The position numbers were made by a program, and so were the translations under genes. A stretch of 64,000 nt of DNA, taken from assembly GCF_014203955.1 (NCBI RefSeq), contig NZ_JACHKA010000001.1, positions 62,001-126,000 on the forward strand. The letters are read 5' to 3'. Under the pieces are notes generated by a model. That model worked only from the letters and a program-made list of their open reading frames with translations. It made no database searches and was not told the origin of the DNA. Below, piece after piece: positions 46,214-54,800 of this stretch (positions are counted from its first letter, which is position 1; each line of letters starts with the position of its first letter). The DNA is from Sphingobium lignivorans. GTDB lineage: Bacteria > Pseudomonadota > Alphaproteobacteria > Sphingomonadales > Sphingomonadaceae.

Positions 46214-47678
46214 GCTCCAGCTTCCACTCCCATCCCAGCGGATCGCCATCCATCACCTCGACTCCGGACGCGATGAGCGAATCGCGGATCGAATCGGATG
46301 TGGCGAAATCCTTTGCCGCGCGCGCCTCTTTCCGCTGCGCCAGAGCCGCATCGATGTCGGCTTCCGCGATGGTAGCGGCTGTGGGGCGCAACCGCAGCGC
46401 CGTGCGGTCGAGCGTGAGAAGATCGAGCCCGAACACCGCGTCCATCCGCTCGATCAGCGCGCGCTTTTCCTCGGCCGGCACTTTCTTCATCGCGATCGCT
46501 TCCTCGACGACGATGAGCGCGGCCGGCGTGTTCAGATCATCGCTCAGCGCCTCGTCGAACCGCGCCAGCAGGGGCGCCAGGCGGGGATGCGTCACGGCGT
46601 CCGCCGCGTCCACGCCCCGGAGCGGTCCGACCGCCATCAGCATACGCTTCAGGCGCGTGAGGGCCGCCGCGAGATTGTCCCAGCTGAATTCCAGTTCCGA
46701 TCGGTAATGCGCCTGCAGGCACAGCAGCCGGTAGGCCAGCGGGTGATAGCCCCGGTCGACGAGCAACTGCAGCCGCAGGAACTCGCCCGAGGACTTGCTC
46801 ATCTTGCCGCCGCGATCGATCAGGAAATTATTGTGCATCCAGATGCGGGCGCCGCTGTTCTGGGCGCAATCGAGATGGCCATGATGAGCATCGAAGCCCT
46901 GGATCGCCTGATTCTGCGCGATCTCGTTGGGATGATGAATCTCGCGGTGATCGATGCCGCCGGTGTGGATGTCGAACGGCAGGCCGAGCTCGGCCCGGCT
47001 CATCACGGAGCATTCGAGATGCCAGCCTGGCGCGCCGCGGCCCCAGGGCGAATCCCATTCCATCTGGCGTGTCTCGCCCGGCGGGGTCCGGCGCCAGATG
47101 GCGAAATCCGCGCCATGGCGCTTGCCTTCCACCTGCTCGATCCGGCCCTCGCCTTCTTCCGTGGCCGCGCGCGCCAGCCGGCCATAATCGGCGACGGTCG
47201 ACACGTCGAAATAGAGGCCCGAGGGCAGCTCGTAGCAATGCGTATCGGCGATGGCTTTCGCCGCCTCGATCATCTGCGGCACATAATCGGTCGCCACCGT
47301 CCATTGCGCGGGATCAGACACATTCAGCCATTTGAGGTCGCGTTTGAACTCGGCCGTGTAGAAGGCGGCGATATCCCAGGCCGACTTGCCCTGGCTCGCG
47401 GCGGCCTTCTCCATCTTGTCATCGCCCGCATCGGCATCCGACGTGAGATGGCCGACATCGGTGATGTTGATGACATGACGCAGGAGATAGCCTTTGAACC
47501 GCAGCGTACGGCCCAGCGTATCCGCGAAGACATAGGCCCGCATGTTGCCGATATGCTGGTAGTTATAGACGGTCGGCCCGCAGCTGTAGACGCGCGCCTC
47601 GCCGGGATGGACGGACTCGAACGGCTGCATCGCGCGCGTCAGGCTGTTGAACAGGCGCAGGGGCGTGGCTTGGGTCAT
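46203..47678 (-). CDS. cysS: Cysteinyl-tRNA synthetase
   Basis: A 491-residue class I synthetase. It shows the HIGN variant of the HIGH signature in CGPTVYNYQHIGNMRAYVF, the zinc-site Cys in CGPTVY, and GGKMSKSSGEFLRL (KMSKS). Total length is normal. The start at 47678 (MTQATPLRLFNSLTR) is preferred to a 12-residue longer frame. The next gene begins within its final codons. Confidence 0.96.
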   Translation of the reverse strand: MTQATPLRLFNSLTRAMQPFESVHPGEARVYSCGPTVYNYQHIGNMRAYVFADTLGRTLRFKGYLLRHVINITDVGHLTSDADAGDDKMEKAAASQGKSAWDIAAFYTAEFKRDLKWLNVSDPAQWTVATDYVPQMIEAAKAIADTHCYELPSGLYFDVSTVADYGRLARAATEEGEGRIEQVEGKRHGADFAIWRRTPPGETRQMEWDSPWGRGAPGWHLECSVMSRAELGLPFDIHTGGIDHREIHHPNEIAQNQAIQGFDAHHGHLDCAQNSGARIWMHNNFLIDRGGKMSKSSGEFLRLQLLVDRGYHPLAYRLLCLQAHYRSELEFSWDNLAAALTRLKRMLMAVGPLRGVDAADAVTHPRLAPLLARFDEALSDDLNTPAALIVVEEAIAMKKVPAEEKRALIERMDAVFGLDLLTLDRTALRLRPTAATIAEADIDAALAQRKEARAAKDFATSDSIRDSLIASGVEVMDGDPLGWEWKLEHGT

Positions 47679-47747
47679 GGCGGGCCATGTGAGCGTTGCC
47701 GGCGCCAGGGTCAACTCCCGCCCGCAGCGCAGGATGCAGCGACTCCG

Positions 47748-47777
47748 AAAAGGAAGGCGGCGGCCTGTCCGGCCGCC
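47748..47777 (-). terminator. Terminator of the PEP-CTERM gene
   Basis: GGCGGCC (47759-47765) and GGCCGCC (47771-47777) form a 7-bp stem with a 5-nt loop; on the minus strand it is followed by CCTTCCTTTTC. It lies 55 bp past the stop of the PEP-CTERM gene and upstream of cysS. Confidence 0.6.
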
Positions 47778-47831
47778 ACCTTCTTCGCCTTCCCGCGCCC
47801 GGCTGCGCCAGTCGCGAGCGGGCGCTTTCCT

Positions 47832-48542
47832 TCAGGCGAAGCTGAGACGGACGCGACGGCGACGGAGCGCACTGCCGACTACGCCCAACCCCGCGATCAT
47901 CATGGCCCAGCTGGCCGGTTCCGGAACGGCTGCCGGGGGCGGCACATCCTCGATCGCCCGCACGTCGAAGCGGATGTTGTCGAGGCCGACGTCATAAGCA
48001 TCCGGTCCCCAAACAAGCTTGATGCCATCGGAGAACCAGCCGCTGTCGACGGCGAGCGTGCCGTGGGTGGGATAGAGCGTCGGCGCCGAGCCGGCCGCGA
48101 TCACCGTGCCGCCCAGCGAGCTGATGTCATAATTGATCGTCTGGCAGCTGCTGCGATTCTGATAGCAACCAAAATCGAGGGAAATCAGCGACACTTCATA
48201 GCCGGCCGCTGCGGTGAAGATGATCTCGCTGGCGTGGACCGTCGGCCCCGAGCCGCCCCAGACGATGTTCAGCAGATCGCCGTAGCCGGCCGCCCAGTGC
48301 TTGAGGAAGCTCTCATAAGTGACCCCAGTGCTGCTGTTGAAGGACCGGTAGGACACGTCCACCTGCCCGGCGATATCCCCGTAATTCTGGCCAATGGCCG
48401 AGCCGTTACCGCAGGCTTCGTTGCCAGCAGCGCCGCAGATATTTCCGCTGAAATCGAGAACCGACACCGCGCCCGCGGCGGAGGGCAGTGCCATCAGGCT
48501 GGTGCCTGCCATCGCCGCGAGGACAAAGTTTTTCACAAACAT
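47832..48542 (-). CDS. PEP-CTERM sorting domain protein
   Basis: A 236-residue exported protein. A signal peptide (KNFVLAAMAGTSLMALPSAAGA) is followed by a mature domain of unknown function containing several cysteines (NICGAAGNEACGNG, DFGCYQNRSSCQT), then the sorting tail VPEPASWAMMIAGLGVVGSALRRRR: PEP motif, hydrophobic helix and basic cluster. Exosortase should cleave this tail; no exosortase gene is in the window. The start at 48542 has a GGGAG site. It sits between infC and cysS on the same strand but has its own leader and terminator. Confidence 0.9.
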   Translation of the reverse strand: MFVKNFVLAAMAGTSLMALPSAAGAVSVLDFSGNICGAAGNEACGNGSAIGQNYGDIAGQVDVSYRSFNSSTGVTYESFLKHWAAGYGDLLNIVWGGSGPTVHASEIIFTAAAGYEVSLISLDFGCYQNRSSCQTINYDISSLGGTVIAAGSAPTLYPTHGTLAVDSGWFSDGIKLVWGPDAYDVGLDNIRFDVRAIEDVPPPAAVPEPASWAMMIAGLGVVGSALRRRRVRLSFA

Positions 48543-48698
48543 ATCAATCTCCCACATCATCAATCTGGAAGGCGCGCATGCACCCCTCCGACAGATCAAG
48601 CGGGAAATCGCCGCGAATCGGACCAGCGGTTCCGCACGGACCGCCGTCCCGAATCGAGATTGCGCAAATTTCTGGTGGCCGGCGCGGCGAATGGCGCC

Positions 48699-49247
48699 TT
48701 ATTTGGGCGCCAGCACCATGAGCATCTGGCGACCTTCCATGCGGGGATAGGCCTCGACCTTGGCAATCTCGGTCACGTTCTCGGCAACGCGCTGAAGCAG
48801 CGCCATCCCGAGTTGCTGGTGCGCCAGCTCACGGCCGCGAAACCGCAGCGTGATCTTGACCTTGTCGCCCTCGCCGATGAAGTCGTGGACCTTCTTCATC
48901 TTCGTATCATAATCATGATCGTCGATGTTCGGACGCATCTTGATCTCTTTGAGTTCCTGCGTCTTCTGGGTCTTGCGAGCGATATTGGCCTTTTTCTGGG
49001 CCTCATATTTGTACTTGCCGATGTCGAGAAACTTGCAGACCGGCGGATCCGCCGTCGGCGAGACCTCGACGAGGTCGAGGCCAACATCGGCTGCCTGCTC
49101 CATCGCCTCGCGCGTGAACATCACGCCGAGATTTTCACCATTCTCATCAATGACGCGCACCTTGGGCACATTGATGAATTCATTGTAGCGCGGGCCGTTG
49201 AGCGGCGGGGGCGGCGCCATCGGGCGGCGCATCATTGGGGGACGTAT
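48699..49247 (-). CDS. infC: Translation initiation factor IF-3
   Basis: IF-3 keeps the ribosomal subunits apart and proofreads start codons. [42 protein letters not shown] and [12 protein letters not shown] are family segments. The first ATG in frame (49235) lies about 20 nt from the strong Shine-Dalgarno AAAGGAGA (around 49256-49263), too far to be used, whereas the in-frame ATA at 49247 sits 8 nt after it. Start codons other than ATG/GTG/TTG are a known property of infC, allowing IF-3 to repress its own translation, so ATA is taken as the start, giving 182 residues. It lies downstream of thrS. Confidence 0.95.
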   Translation of the reverse strand: MRPPMMRRPMAPPPPLNGPRYNEFINVPKVRVIDENGENLGVMFTREAMEQAADVGLDLVEVSPTADPPVCKFLDIGKYKYEAQKKANIARKTQKTQELKEIKMRPNIDDHDYDTKMKKVHDFIGEGDKVKITLRFRGRELAHQQLGMALLQRVAENVTEIAKVEAYPRMEGRQMLMVLAPK

Positions 49248-49516
49248 AGCCAGTTCTCCTTTAATGACAGTTCGAGGCCTCTTAACTTAACGATTTTCGA
49301 TGGCAACTGAAAGAGGCGTGCTACGCAAGGCACGCCGGTGCGGCGCGATAGCAACAGTGCGTTAATGAGCCGCCAAGATGCCGCGCGCCATCTCCCCATA
49401 TAGGAATGATGGCGCGCGATTGCGAGACATCCGGCGGACATGCCGGCGTGGCGCCGATCGCCCGCGATCCTTCGATGACGTCCGGCGCCGGACGAGGCTC
49501 GCCGGCGCGCGGACGC

Positions 49517-51520
49517 CTATCGCAGATCGGGCGGCGTCGCTTCGGCGACGAGCATGGCGATGAGATCGTCCACCTTCATGACCTTCTGATGCTCGTCTGA
49601 GCCGAGTCGGCGCAGGGCCACGGTCCCTTCCTCAGCCTCGCGGCGGCCCACGACCAGCAGGTTGGGAACCTTGGCAAGGCTGTGCTCACGCACCTTGTAA
49701 TTGATCTTCTCGTTGCGCAGGTCCGTCTCGACGCGCAGGCCCGCCGCCTGCATCCTGGCGGCGACGTCCTTGGCATAGTCGTCCGCATCCGAGACGATGG
49801 TGGCGACAACGGCCTGCACCGGGGCAAGCCACATCGGGAACTTGCCGGCATGGTGCTCGATGAGAATGCCGATGAAGCGTTCATAGCTGCCCAGGATGGC
49901 GCGGTGGAGCATTACCGGGCGATGGCGCTCGCCATCCTCGCCGACATAGCTGGCGTCGAGCCGCTCGGGCAGCACCGTGTCCGTCTGGATGGTGCCGACC
50001 TGCCATGTGCGTCCGATCGCGTCGGTCAGGTGGAACTCGAGCTTGGGCGCATAGAAGGCGCCTTCGCCGGGCATTTCCTCCCAGCCCCATTCCGCCGTGT
50101 TACGGCCGGTCGCGGCGACTGCGTCCCGCAGGCTCTGCTCGGACCAGTCCCACATCTCGTCCGAACCGAAGCGCTTCTCCGGGCGCAGGGCGAGCTTGAT
50201 GGCGTAATCCGAGAAGCCGAGGTCCTTGTAGACCACATCGAGCAGGTCGCAGAAGGCGGCCACCTCGCTCACGAGCTGATCCTCTCGGCAGAAGATATGC
50301 GCGTCGTCCTGCGTGAACTGGCGCACCCGCATCAGGCCGTGCAGCGCGCCGTGCGGTTCGTTGCGGTGGCAGCAGCCGAACTCGGCCAGGCGCAGCGGCA
50401 GGTCGCGATAGGATTTGATGCCCTGCCGGAAGATCAGCACATGCGCCGGGCAGTTCATGGGCTTGAGCGCCATCCATTCCGCGTCCTGCGAGACGACGGG
50501 GCCTTCATCCTCGGTATTCGGCGTCTCGTCGGGGATGACGAACATGTTTTCGCGATACTTGCCCCAGTGGCCGCTCTGCTCCCACTGGCGCGCATCCATG
50601 ATCTGCGGCGTCTTCACTTCCTGATAGCCCGCCGCGTCCAGCCGACGGCGCATATAGGCCTCGAGCTGCCTCCAGATGAGATAGCCCTTGGGGTGCCAGA
50701 AGACACTGCCATGCGCTTCCTGCTGGAGATGGAACAGGTCCATCTCCTGCCCGATCTTGCGATGATCGCGCTTCGCCGCTTCCTCCAGCCGATGGAGATG
50801 CGCGTCGAGCTGCTTCTTGTTCAGCCAGCCCGTGCCATAGATGCGCGAGAGCATGGCATTGCGCTGGTCGCCGCGCCAGTAAGCGCCGGAGACGCGCGTC
50901 AGCTTGAAAGCATTGGGATCGACCTTGCCCGTGGAAGCGAGATGCGGCCCTCGGCACATGTCGAGCCACTCGCCGCCGGACCAGTAGACGGTCAGATCCT
51001 CATCGCCCGGCAACTCGGCTGCCCATTCGGCCTTGAAGGATTCGCCCTGCGCGGTCCAGCGCTCGATCAGCGCCTCGCGGCTCCAGACCTCGCGGCGCAG
51101 CGGCTTGTCGGCCAGGATGATCTCGCGCATCTTCGCTTCGATGGCGGGCAGGTCGTCCTCCGTGAACGGGCCGTGATCGGCTGGCGGCGCGACGTCGTAA
51201 TAGAAGCCGTCGTCGGTCGCCGGACCGAAAGTGATCTGCGTGCCGGGGAACAGCGCCTGAACGGCCTCGGCCAGGATATGCGCATAATCGTGGCGCGCGA
51301 GCTCCAGCGCATCCTTCTCGTCCTTCGCAGTGACCAGCGCGAGATTGGCGTCCGCCTCTAGGGGGCGCGTGATGTCGACCAGTTCGCCGTCCACCCGGGC
51401 CGCGAGAGCTGCCTTTGCGAGCCCCGGACCGATGGCCGCCGCGATCTCCGCCGGCGTCGTGCCCCGCGCCACCTCGCGCTGCGAGCCATCAGGGAGCGTG
51501 ATCTTCACTAGTTCCGTCAT
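49517..51520 (-). CDS. thrS: Threonyl-tRNA synthetase
   Basis: A 667-residue class II synthetase: TGS domain (about 1-60), editing domain with [10 protein letters not shown] and [17 protein letters not shown] (zinc/editing His and Cys), catalytic core with [32 protein letters not shown] (zinc Cys) and [22 protein letters not shown] (motif 2), and a C-terminal anticodon-binding domain. Full length. The thrS-infC gene order is conserved in many bacteria. The 269-bp gap to infC shows no obvious terminator. Confidence 0.97.
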   Translation of the reverse strand: MTELVKITLPDGSQREVARGTTPAEIAAAIGPGLAKAALAARVDGELVDITRPLEADANLALVTAKDEKDALELARHDYAHILAEAVQALFPGTQITFGPATDDGFYYDVAPPADHGPFTEDDLPAIEAKMREIILADKPLRREVWSREALIERWTAQGESFKAEWAAELPGDEDLTVYWSGGEWLDMCRGPHLASTGKVDPNAFKLTRVSGAYWRGDQRNAMLSRIYGTGWLNKKQLDAHLHRLEEAAKRDHRKIGQEMDLFHLQQEAHGSVFWHPKGYLIWRQLEAYMRRRLDAAGYQEVKTPQIMDARQWEQSGHWGKYRENMFVIPDETPNTEDEGPVVSQDAEWMALKPMNCPAHVLIFRQGIKSYRDLPLRLAEFGCCHRNEPHGALHGLMRVRQFTQDDAHIFCREDQLVSEVAAFCDLLDVVYKDLGFSDYAIKLALRPEKRFGSDEMWDWSEQSLRDAVAATGRNTAEWGWEEMPGEGAFYAPKLEFHLTDAIGRTWQVGTIQTDTVLPERLDASYVGEDGERHRPVMLHRAILGSYERFIGILIEHHAGKFPMWLAPVQAVVATIVSDADDYAKDVAARMQAAGLRVETDLRNEKINYKVREHSLAKVPNLLVVGRREAEEGTVALRRLGSDEHQKVMKVDDLIAMLVAEATPPDLR

Positions 51521-51852
51521 CGGTTTTGTTCCTGTCTGCGGCGATGCGCTTAGGGAAGCGCGGCCGTATTGAAAAGAGGCAGGAAAGGGAGGACGCCGTC
51601 CGCTTGCCCATTCCCCCGTCGGATGGGCCTCTGGCGACGTGCGTCAGCGGCGAAGCATGACGCGCGTGCCGAGGCCCCCGGTAGTGGTCCGGGTGATCGT
51701 CGTCGACCTGATGAGCGCGAACGGTCTCGGCATGGCCCACAACATAAGGGGAGCACGCCGGTTTGTCACGCCTCCGGCTCCCCTGCGTGGACAGCGACCA
51801 CGCCGGATGCGCGCCGGTCGGGTCCACGAGGGGCGCAACCTGACAAGGGTGC
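51521..51852. other. Intergenic region without recognisable features
   Basis: This 330-bp stretch upstream of thrS (divergent) and of the small membrane-protein operon carries no frame with family similarity, no RNA motif and no clear repeat. It must contain the thrS promoter, which I could not point to. Confidence 0.5.
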
Positions 51853-51881
51853 TTGACATCAAGCATCTAATAGTCAACTAT
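51853..51881 (+). promoter_or_regulatory. Promoter with overlapping palindromic operator
   Basis: TTGACA (51853-51858) is a perfect -35 hexamer; 17 nt later AACTAT (51876-51881) is a moderate -10. The palindrome ATAGT-CA-ACTAT (51870-51881) overlaps the -10, where binding would block RNA polymerase. The operon it precedes ends in an XRE regulator gene, the natural candidate repressor. Confidence 0.65.
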
Positions 51882-51910
51882 CCTTTACATAGATTCAATG
51901 GAGCTTGACT

Positions 51911-52090
51911 ATGACCATTCTGTTCAAGGCGCTTTGCTGGGCGGCCGCGCTGATACTCCTGGCTGTCGGTGCACGGCTCGGCGTCGTGTCCGAGCGTGCG
52001 ATGCGAGTGCTCATGATCGTCCTGCCGATTATCGCCGTGCTCGCCTTGCGCGGCGGGCGGTGCAGCCATGCCGCTCGCGAAAGGGCCTGA
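51911..52090 (+). CDS. Small membrane protein
   Basis: A 59-residue protein with two hydrophobic helices (FKALCWAAALILLAVGARLG and AMRVLMIVLPIIAVLAL) and a short basic tail. No family is recognised. ATG at 51911 has GGAG at 51900-51903; an upstream TTG at 51905 is less likely. It is the first gene of a three-gene unit (3 bp to the next gene) ending in an XRE regulator. Confidence 0.65.
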   Translation: MTILFKALCWAAALILLAVGARLGVVSERAMRVLMIVLPIIAVLALRGGRCSHAARERA

Positions 52091-52093
52091 GCC

Positions 52094-52513
52094 ATGGCAC
52101 GCGCATCCACGAACATCGCCTACCGGCGCTATCTGCGGCGCATGGTGCCGATCAGCCTCGCTTATGTGGCGAGTGTCGCACTCGCCACGCGGCTCATTCC
52201 GGATGACGCGCCCGCCGATACCGTCACCATCCTGATCGCGCTGGTGCCCGGCCTTGCCGTCTTCGGCTGGATCTGGGCCATGGCCCGGCTGCTCATCGAG
52301 CTGGACGACGAGTATTTGCGTCTGCTCGAAGTGCGCAAATTCCTCGTGGCGACCGGCGTGACTCTCGCGGGCACCAGCATCTGGGGCATGGTGGAACTCT
52401 ATGCCGACGTGCCCCGCCTGCCGGTCTTCTTTGTCTTCCCGCTCTGGTGCGTGGGCCTTGTCATCGGCCAGATCGTCAATCGCCTGACGCTGGGCGACGG
52501 AGGCTGCGCGTGA
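52094..52513 (+). CDS. Membrane protein of unknown function
   Basis: A 139-residue protein with four hydrophobic helices (ISLAYVASVALATRLI, TILIALVPGLAVFGWIWAMARLL, FLVATGVTLAGTSIWGMVEL, FFVFPLWCVGLVIGQIV) and a short acidic loop LIELDDEYLRLLEVRK. Comparable proteins are found next to small XRE regulators in sphingomonads, but no function is known. Its stop overlaps the GTG start of the regulator gene by 4 bp. Confidence 0.8.
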   Translation: MARASTNIAYRRYLRRMVPISLAYVASVALATRLIPDDAPADTVTILIALVPGLAVFGWIWAMARLLIELDDEYLRLLEVRKFLVATGVTLAGTSIWGMVELYADVPRLPVFFVFPLWCVGLVIGQIVNRLTLGDGGCA

Positions 52514-52701
52514 GAAATCGCCTGAAAGTCCTGCGTGCCGAGCGGGACTGGACGCAGGGCGATCTGGCCGACCGGCTGGCAATCAGCCGACAAAGCGTGA
52601 ATGCCATCGAGACGGGGAAATATGATCCTTCCCTGCCGCTGGCATTCCGCATCGCCGATCTGTTCGGTCTGCGGATCGAGGAGATCTTCCTGCGCGATTG
52701 A
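52510..52701 (+). CDS. Small XRE/Cro-CI family regulator
   Basis: A 63-residue protein that is little more than a helix-turn-helix: NRLKVLRAERDWTQGDLADR, AISRQSVNAIETGKYDPSLP, LAFRIADLFGLRIEEIF. It belongs to the compact XRE group that ends just after the fifth helix. The GTG start at 52510 overlaps the preceding stop (GTGA), ensuring coupled translation. The palindrome at 51870-51881 is its probable operator. Confidence 0.9.
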   Translation: MRNRLKVLRAERDWTQGDLADRLAISRQSVNAIETGKYDPSLPLAFRIADLFGLRIEEIFLRD

Positions 52702-52726
52702 AAAGGATGAGCCGCCAGCGGCGGCA

Positions 52727-53464
52727 TCAGTTCTTCTCGAGCACCAGCACATAGCCCATCGGCATGACATCGTGCATGCGCCGGCTGAGCGGCGCCAGTG
52801 GCGCGAAGAGCGCGCCGGTCATATAGTGCACGATCCAGGCCGGGAGCGGGAAGCGGCGCGTGTAGACGATCTTGGTGAGCAGATCGCGCACGACATCCAG
52901 CCCGCCGGCATAAGCGCGACCCTCCACCACCGCGAAGCCATGACGCGCCGCGAAGTCGCGCAGCTTGTGAATGGTGTAGCGATGATGATCGTGCGGCTCC
53001 TCGTGCAGCCAGTAAAGAAACGGCACGCCGATGATCGCTCGCCCACCGGGACGCAGGACGCGCGCCACCTCGGCAAGCAGCCGGTCAGGCTCGCGCAGAT
53101 GCTCCAGCACGTCGGTGAGCAGCACGGTGTCGAGCGAACCACTGCCGATACGCAGTGGCTCTTCCAGATCCTGCGCGACATCGGGTGCGATGAGCCTGTG
53201 TGGTCCGTCCGGGCGATCCACCCACAGCATCGACGTGACGTGCGGCGCGTAGATGCCCGCCAGCGGCGCGTTGCCGCAGCCCAGGTCGGCAAGCGCGCCG
53301 CAGGCATATGCACGGATCGCGGCGACATAGCTTTCCAGCGCCTTGTCCGCGGACAGGCGCGAAGCGATGCCGACATGACTGACGGCGCTGCGCCATCGGC
53401 CGCGCCGCTCGACGAACTTGCTTGGCCGCCAGCCTCTGGCGACCAGTTCTTCCAACTGGACCAT
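52727..53464 (-). CDS. Class I SAM-dependent methyltransferase
   Basis: A 245-residue methyltransferase with motif I ALADLGCGNAPLAGIYA, LLTDVLEHLREPDRLLAEVARVLRPGG (motifs II-III) and a C-terminal region of hydrophobic character (LPAWIVHYMTGALFAPLAPLSRRM) that may touch the membrane. The start at 53464 (MVQLEELVARGWRPSKF) is chosen since upstream codons look non-coding. The substrate is unknown; such proteins often act on lipids or glycans. Confidence 0.85.
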   Translation of the reverse strand: MVQLEELVARGWRPSKFVERRGRWRSAVSHVGIASRLSADKALESYVAAIRAYACGALADLGCGNAPLAGIYAPHVTSMLWVDRPDGPHRLIAPDVAQDLEEPLRIGSGSLDTVLLTDVLEHLREPDRLLAEVARVLRPGGRAIIGVPFLYWLHEEPHDHHRYTIHKLRDFAARHGFAVVEGRAYAGGLDVVRDLLTKIVYTRRFPLPAWIVHYMTGALFAPLAPLSRRMHDVMPMGYVLVLEKN

Positions 53465-53590
53465 ATACCGCCTGATCTGCCCCCTGCGGTCGATTCGTCT
53501 GCCGGGCCCCCACCCGACTCTTCCGATATAGCGTCCAAAGCTTAATTGTCGCTGCTTGACAGCGCGCGGGCCGGCGGTGTTCTTCCGCTC

Positions 53591-53636
53591 GAGGATGCGG
53601 CGTCGAGGATGCGGCGTCGAGGATGCGGCGTCGAGG
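53591..53636 (+). repeat. Tandem repeat, 14-bp unit
   Basis: The unit GAGGATGCGGCGTC occurs three times without mismatch at 53591, 53605 and 53619, followed by a partial fourth copy (GAGG). It lies in the leader of the DUF898 gene, between it and the methyltransferase start. Confidence 0.9.
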
Positions 53637-53663
53637 GGGCGGGCGCAGGGGGAAGGACATATC

Positions 53664-54722
53664 ATGGAGGAACCGGACGCCGGCGCGTTCGCATTCACCG
53701 GCGACTGGCGAGATTATGCGCCGATCGCCTTCACCAATCTGCTGCTGACCATCGTCACGCTGGGGGTCTATCGCTTCTGGGCGACCACGCGCACCCGGCG
53801 CTATCTGTGGAGCCGAACGCGGTTCATCGACGAGCCGCTGGAATGGACGGGCACCGGCATGGAGCTGTTCATCGGCTTCCTGCTGGTGCTGGCGCTGTTC
53901 GGCATCCCCCTGCTGTTCCTTCAGTTCGGCATGCAGACGCTCATCTTCAACGGGCAGGCGCGGCTGGCCTTCAGTCTTGCCTTTCTCGCCTTCGCCATGA
54001 TCTTTTACCTCAGCGGCGTCGCGCGTTTCCGCATGCTGCGTTACCGGCTGAGTCGGACCTGGTGGCACGGCATCCGTGGCGGCAGTGACGAGAAAGGCTG
54101 GGCTTATGGCTGGTCCTATGTCTGGCGCTATGTGGTGGCCGCCTTCTCGCTCTACCTGCTGATACCCTGGGCCATGATGTCCCTGTGGAACGACCGCTGG
54201 AGCGCGATGAGCTTCGGCCCGTTCCCGTTCCGCGCCAAGGCAGGACCGGGGGCCGTCTTCAAGCGCTTCCTGCTCTTCTATCTGTTGCCTCTCGCCCTGT
54301 TCGTCCTGCTGACGATCGCCGGCATCGGCATGCGGGAAGGAGAGACGGCGCTCGATCCCGCGGCTGCGGCGATGATGGGCTTTCTGTTCCTCTTCATCTA
54401 CGCCGGACTCGGCGTCATCGCGCTCGTCTTCTACGCCAAGTTCTTTCGCGTCGCGGTCGGGGGCATGTCGCTCTCCGGACTGCATTTTCATTTTCGAGCG
54501 CGTTCGCGGGACTGGCTCATGCTCATCCTGGGCGACATCGCGCTGGTGGTGCTGACGCTCGGGATCGGGGCGATCTTCCTGTCCTATCGTCACTGGAAGT
54601 TCTTCATCACGCATCTCGACGCCACCGGTGAGATCAGCCTGTCCGAGCTCACCCAGTCCACCACGGCGGCACCGAGGCAGGGCGAAGGCCTCGCCGATGC
54701 CTTCGACATCGGGGCGATCTGA
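53664..54722 (+). CDS. DUF898 (YjgN) family membrane protein
   Basis: A 352-residue inner-membrane protein. The opening AFAFTGDWRDYAPIAFTNLLLTIVTLGVYRFWATTRTRRYLWSRT pattern and the repeated GAxFLxYRHWKF-type ends define the DUF898/YjgN family; about six to seven helices. Its function is unknown. The start at 53664 has GGGGGAAGGA upstream. An M48 metallopeptidase gene follows 78 bp later; these two families often occur together, pointing to a membrane quality-control partnership, which is inference. Confidence 0.9.
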   Translation: MEEPDAGAFAFTGDWRDYAPIAFTNLLLTIVTLGVYRFWATTRTRRYLWSRTRFIDEPLEWTGTGMELFIGFLLVLALFGIPLLFLQFGMQTLIFNGQARLAFSLAFLAFAMIFYLSGVARFRMLRYRLSRTWWHGIRGGSDEKGWAYGWSYVWRYVVAAFSLYLLIPWAMMSLWNDRWSAMSFGPFPFRAKAGPGAVFKRFLLFYLLPLALFVLLTIAGIGMREGETALDPAAAAMMGFLFLFIYAGLGVIALVFYAKFFRVAVGGMSLSGLHFHFRARSRDWLMLILGDIALVVLTLGIGAIFLSYRHWKFFITHLDATGEISLSELTQSTTAAPRQGEGLADAFDIGAI

Positions 54723-54800
54723 CAAGGGGGTGGGCATGGGATCATCCCGTTCCGGCAATGCATCGCAGGCGGCGCCCGGTGGGCGGAGGGCGCGCGCATC

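Noticed and set aside
46212-49310. Open frame of over 1000 codons on the plus strand across cysS, the PEP-CTERM gene and infC
   Set aside because: It crosses three well-supported genes on the other strand, including intergenic DNA, and shows no recognisable domain.
53591-53636. Tandem repeats considered as a CRISPR array
   Set aside because: The 14-bp units are adjacent without spacers and no cas genes are present.
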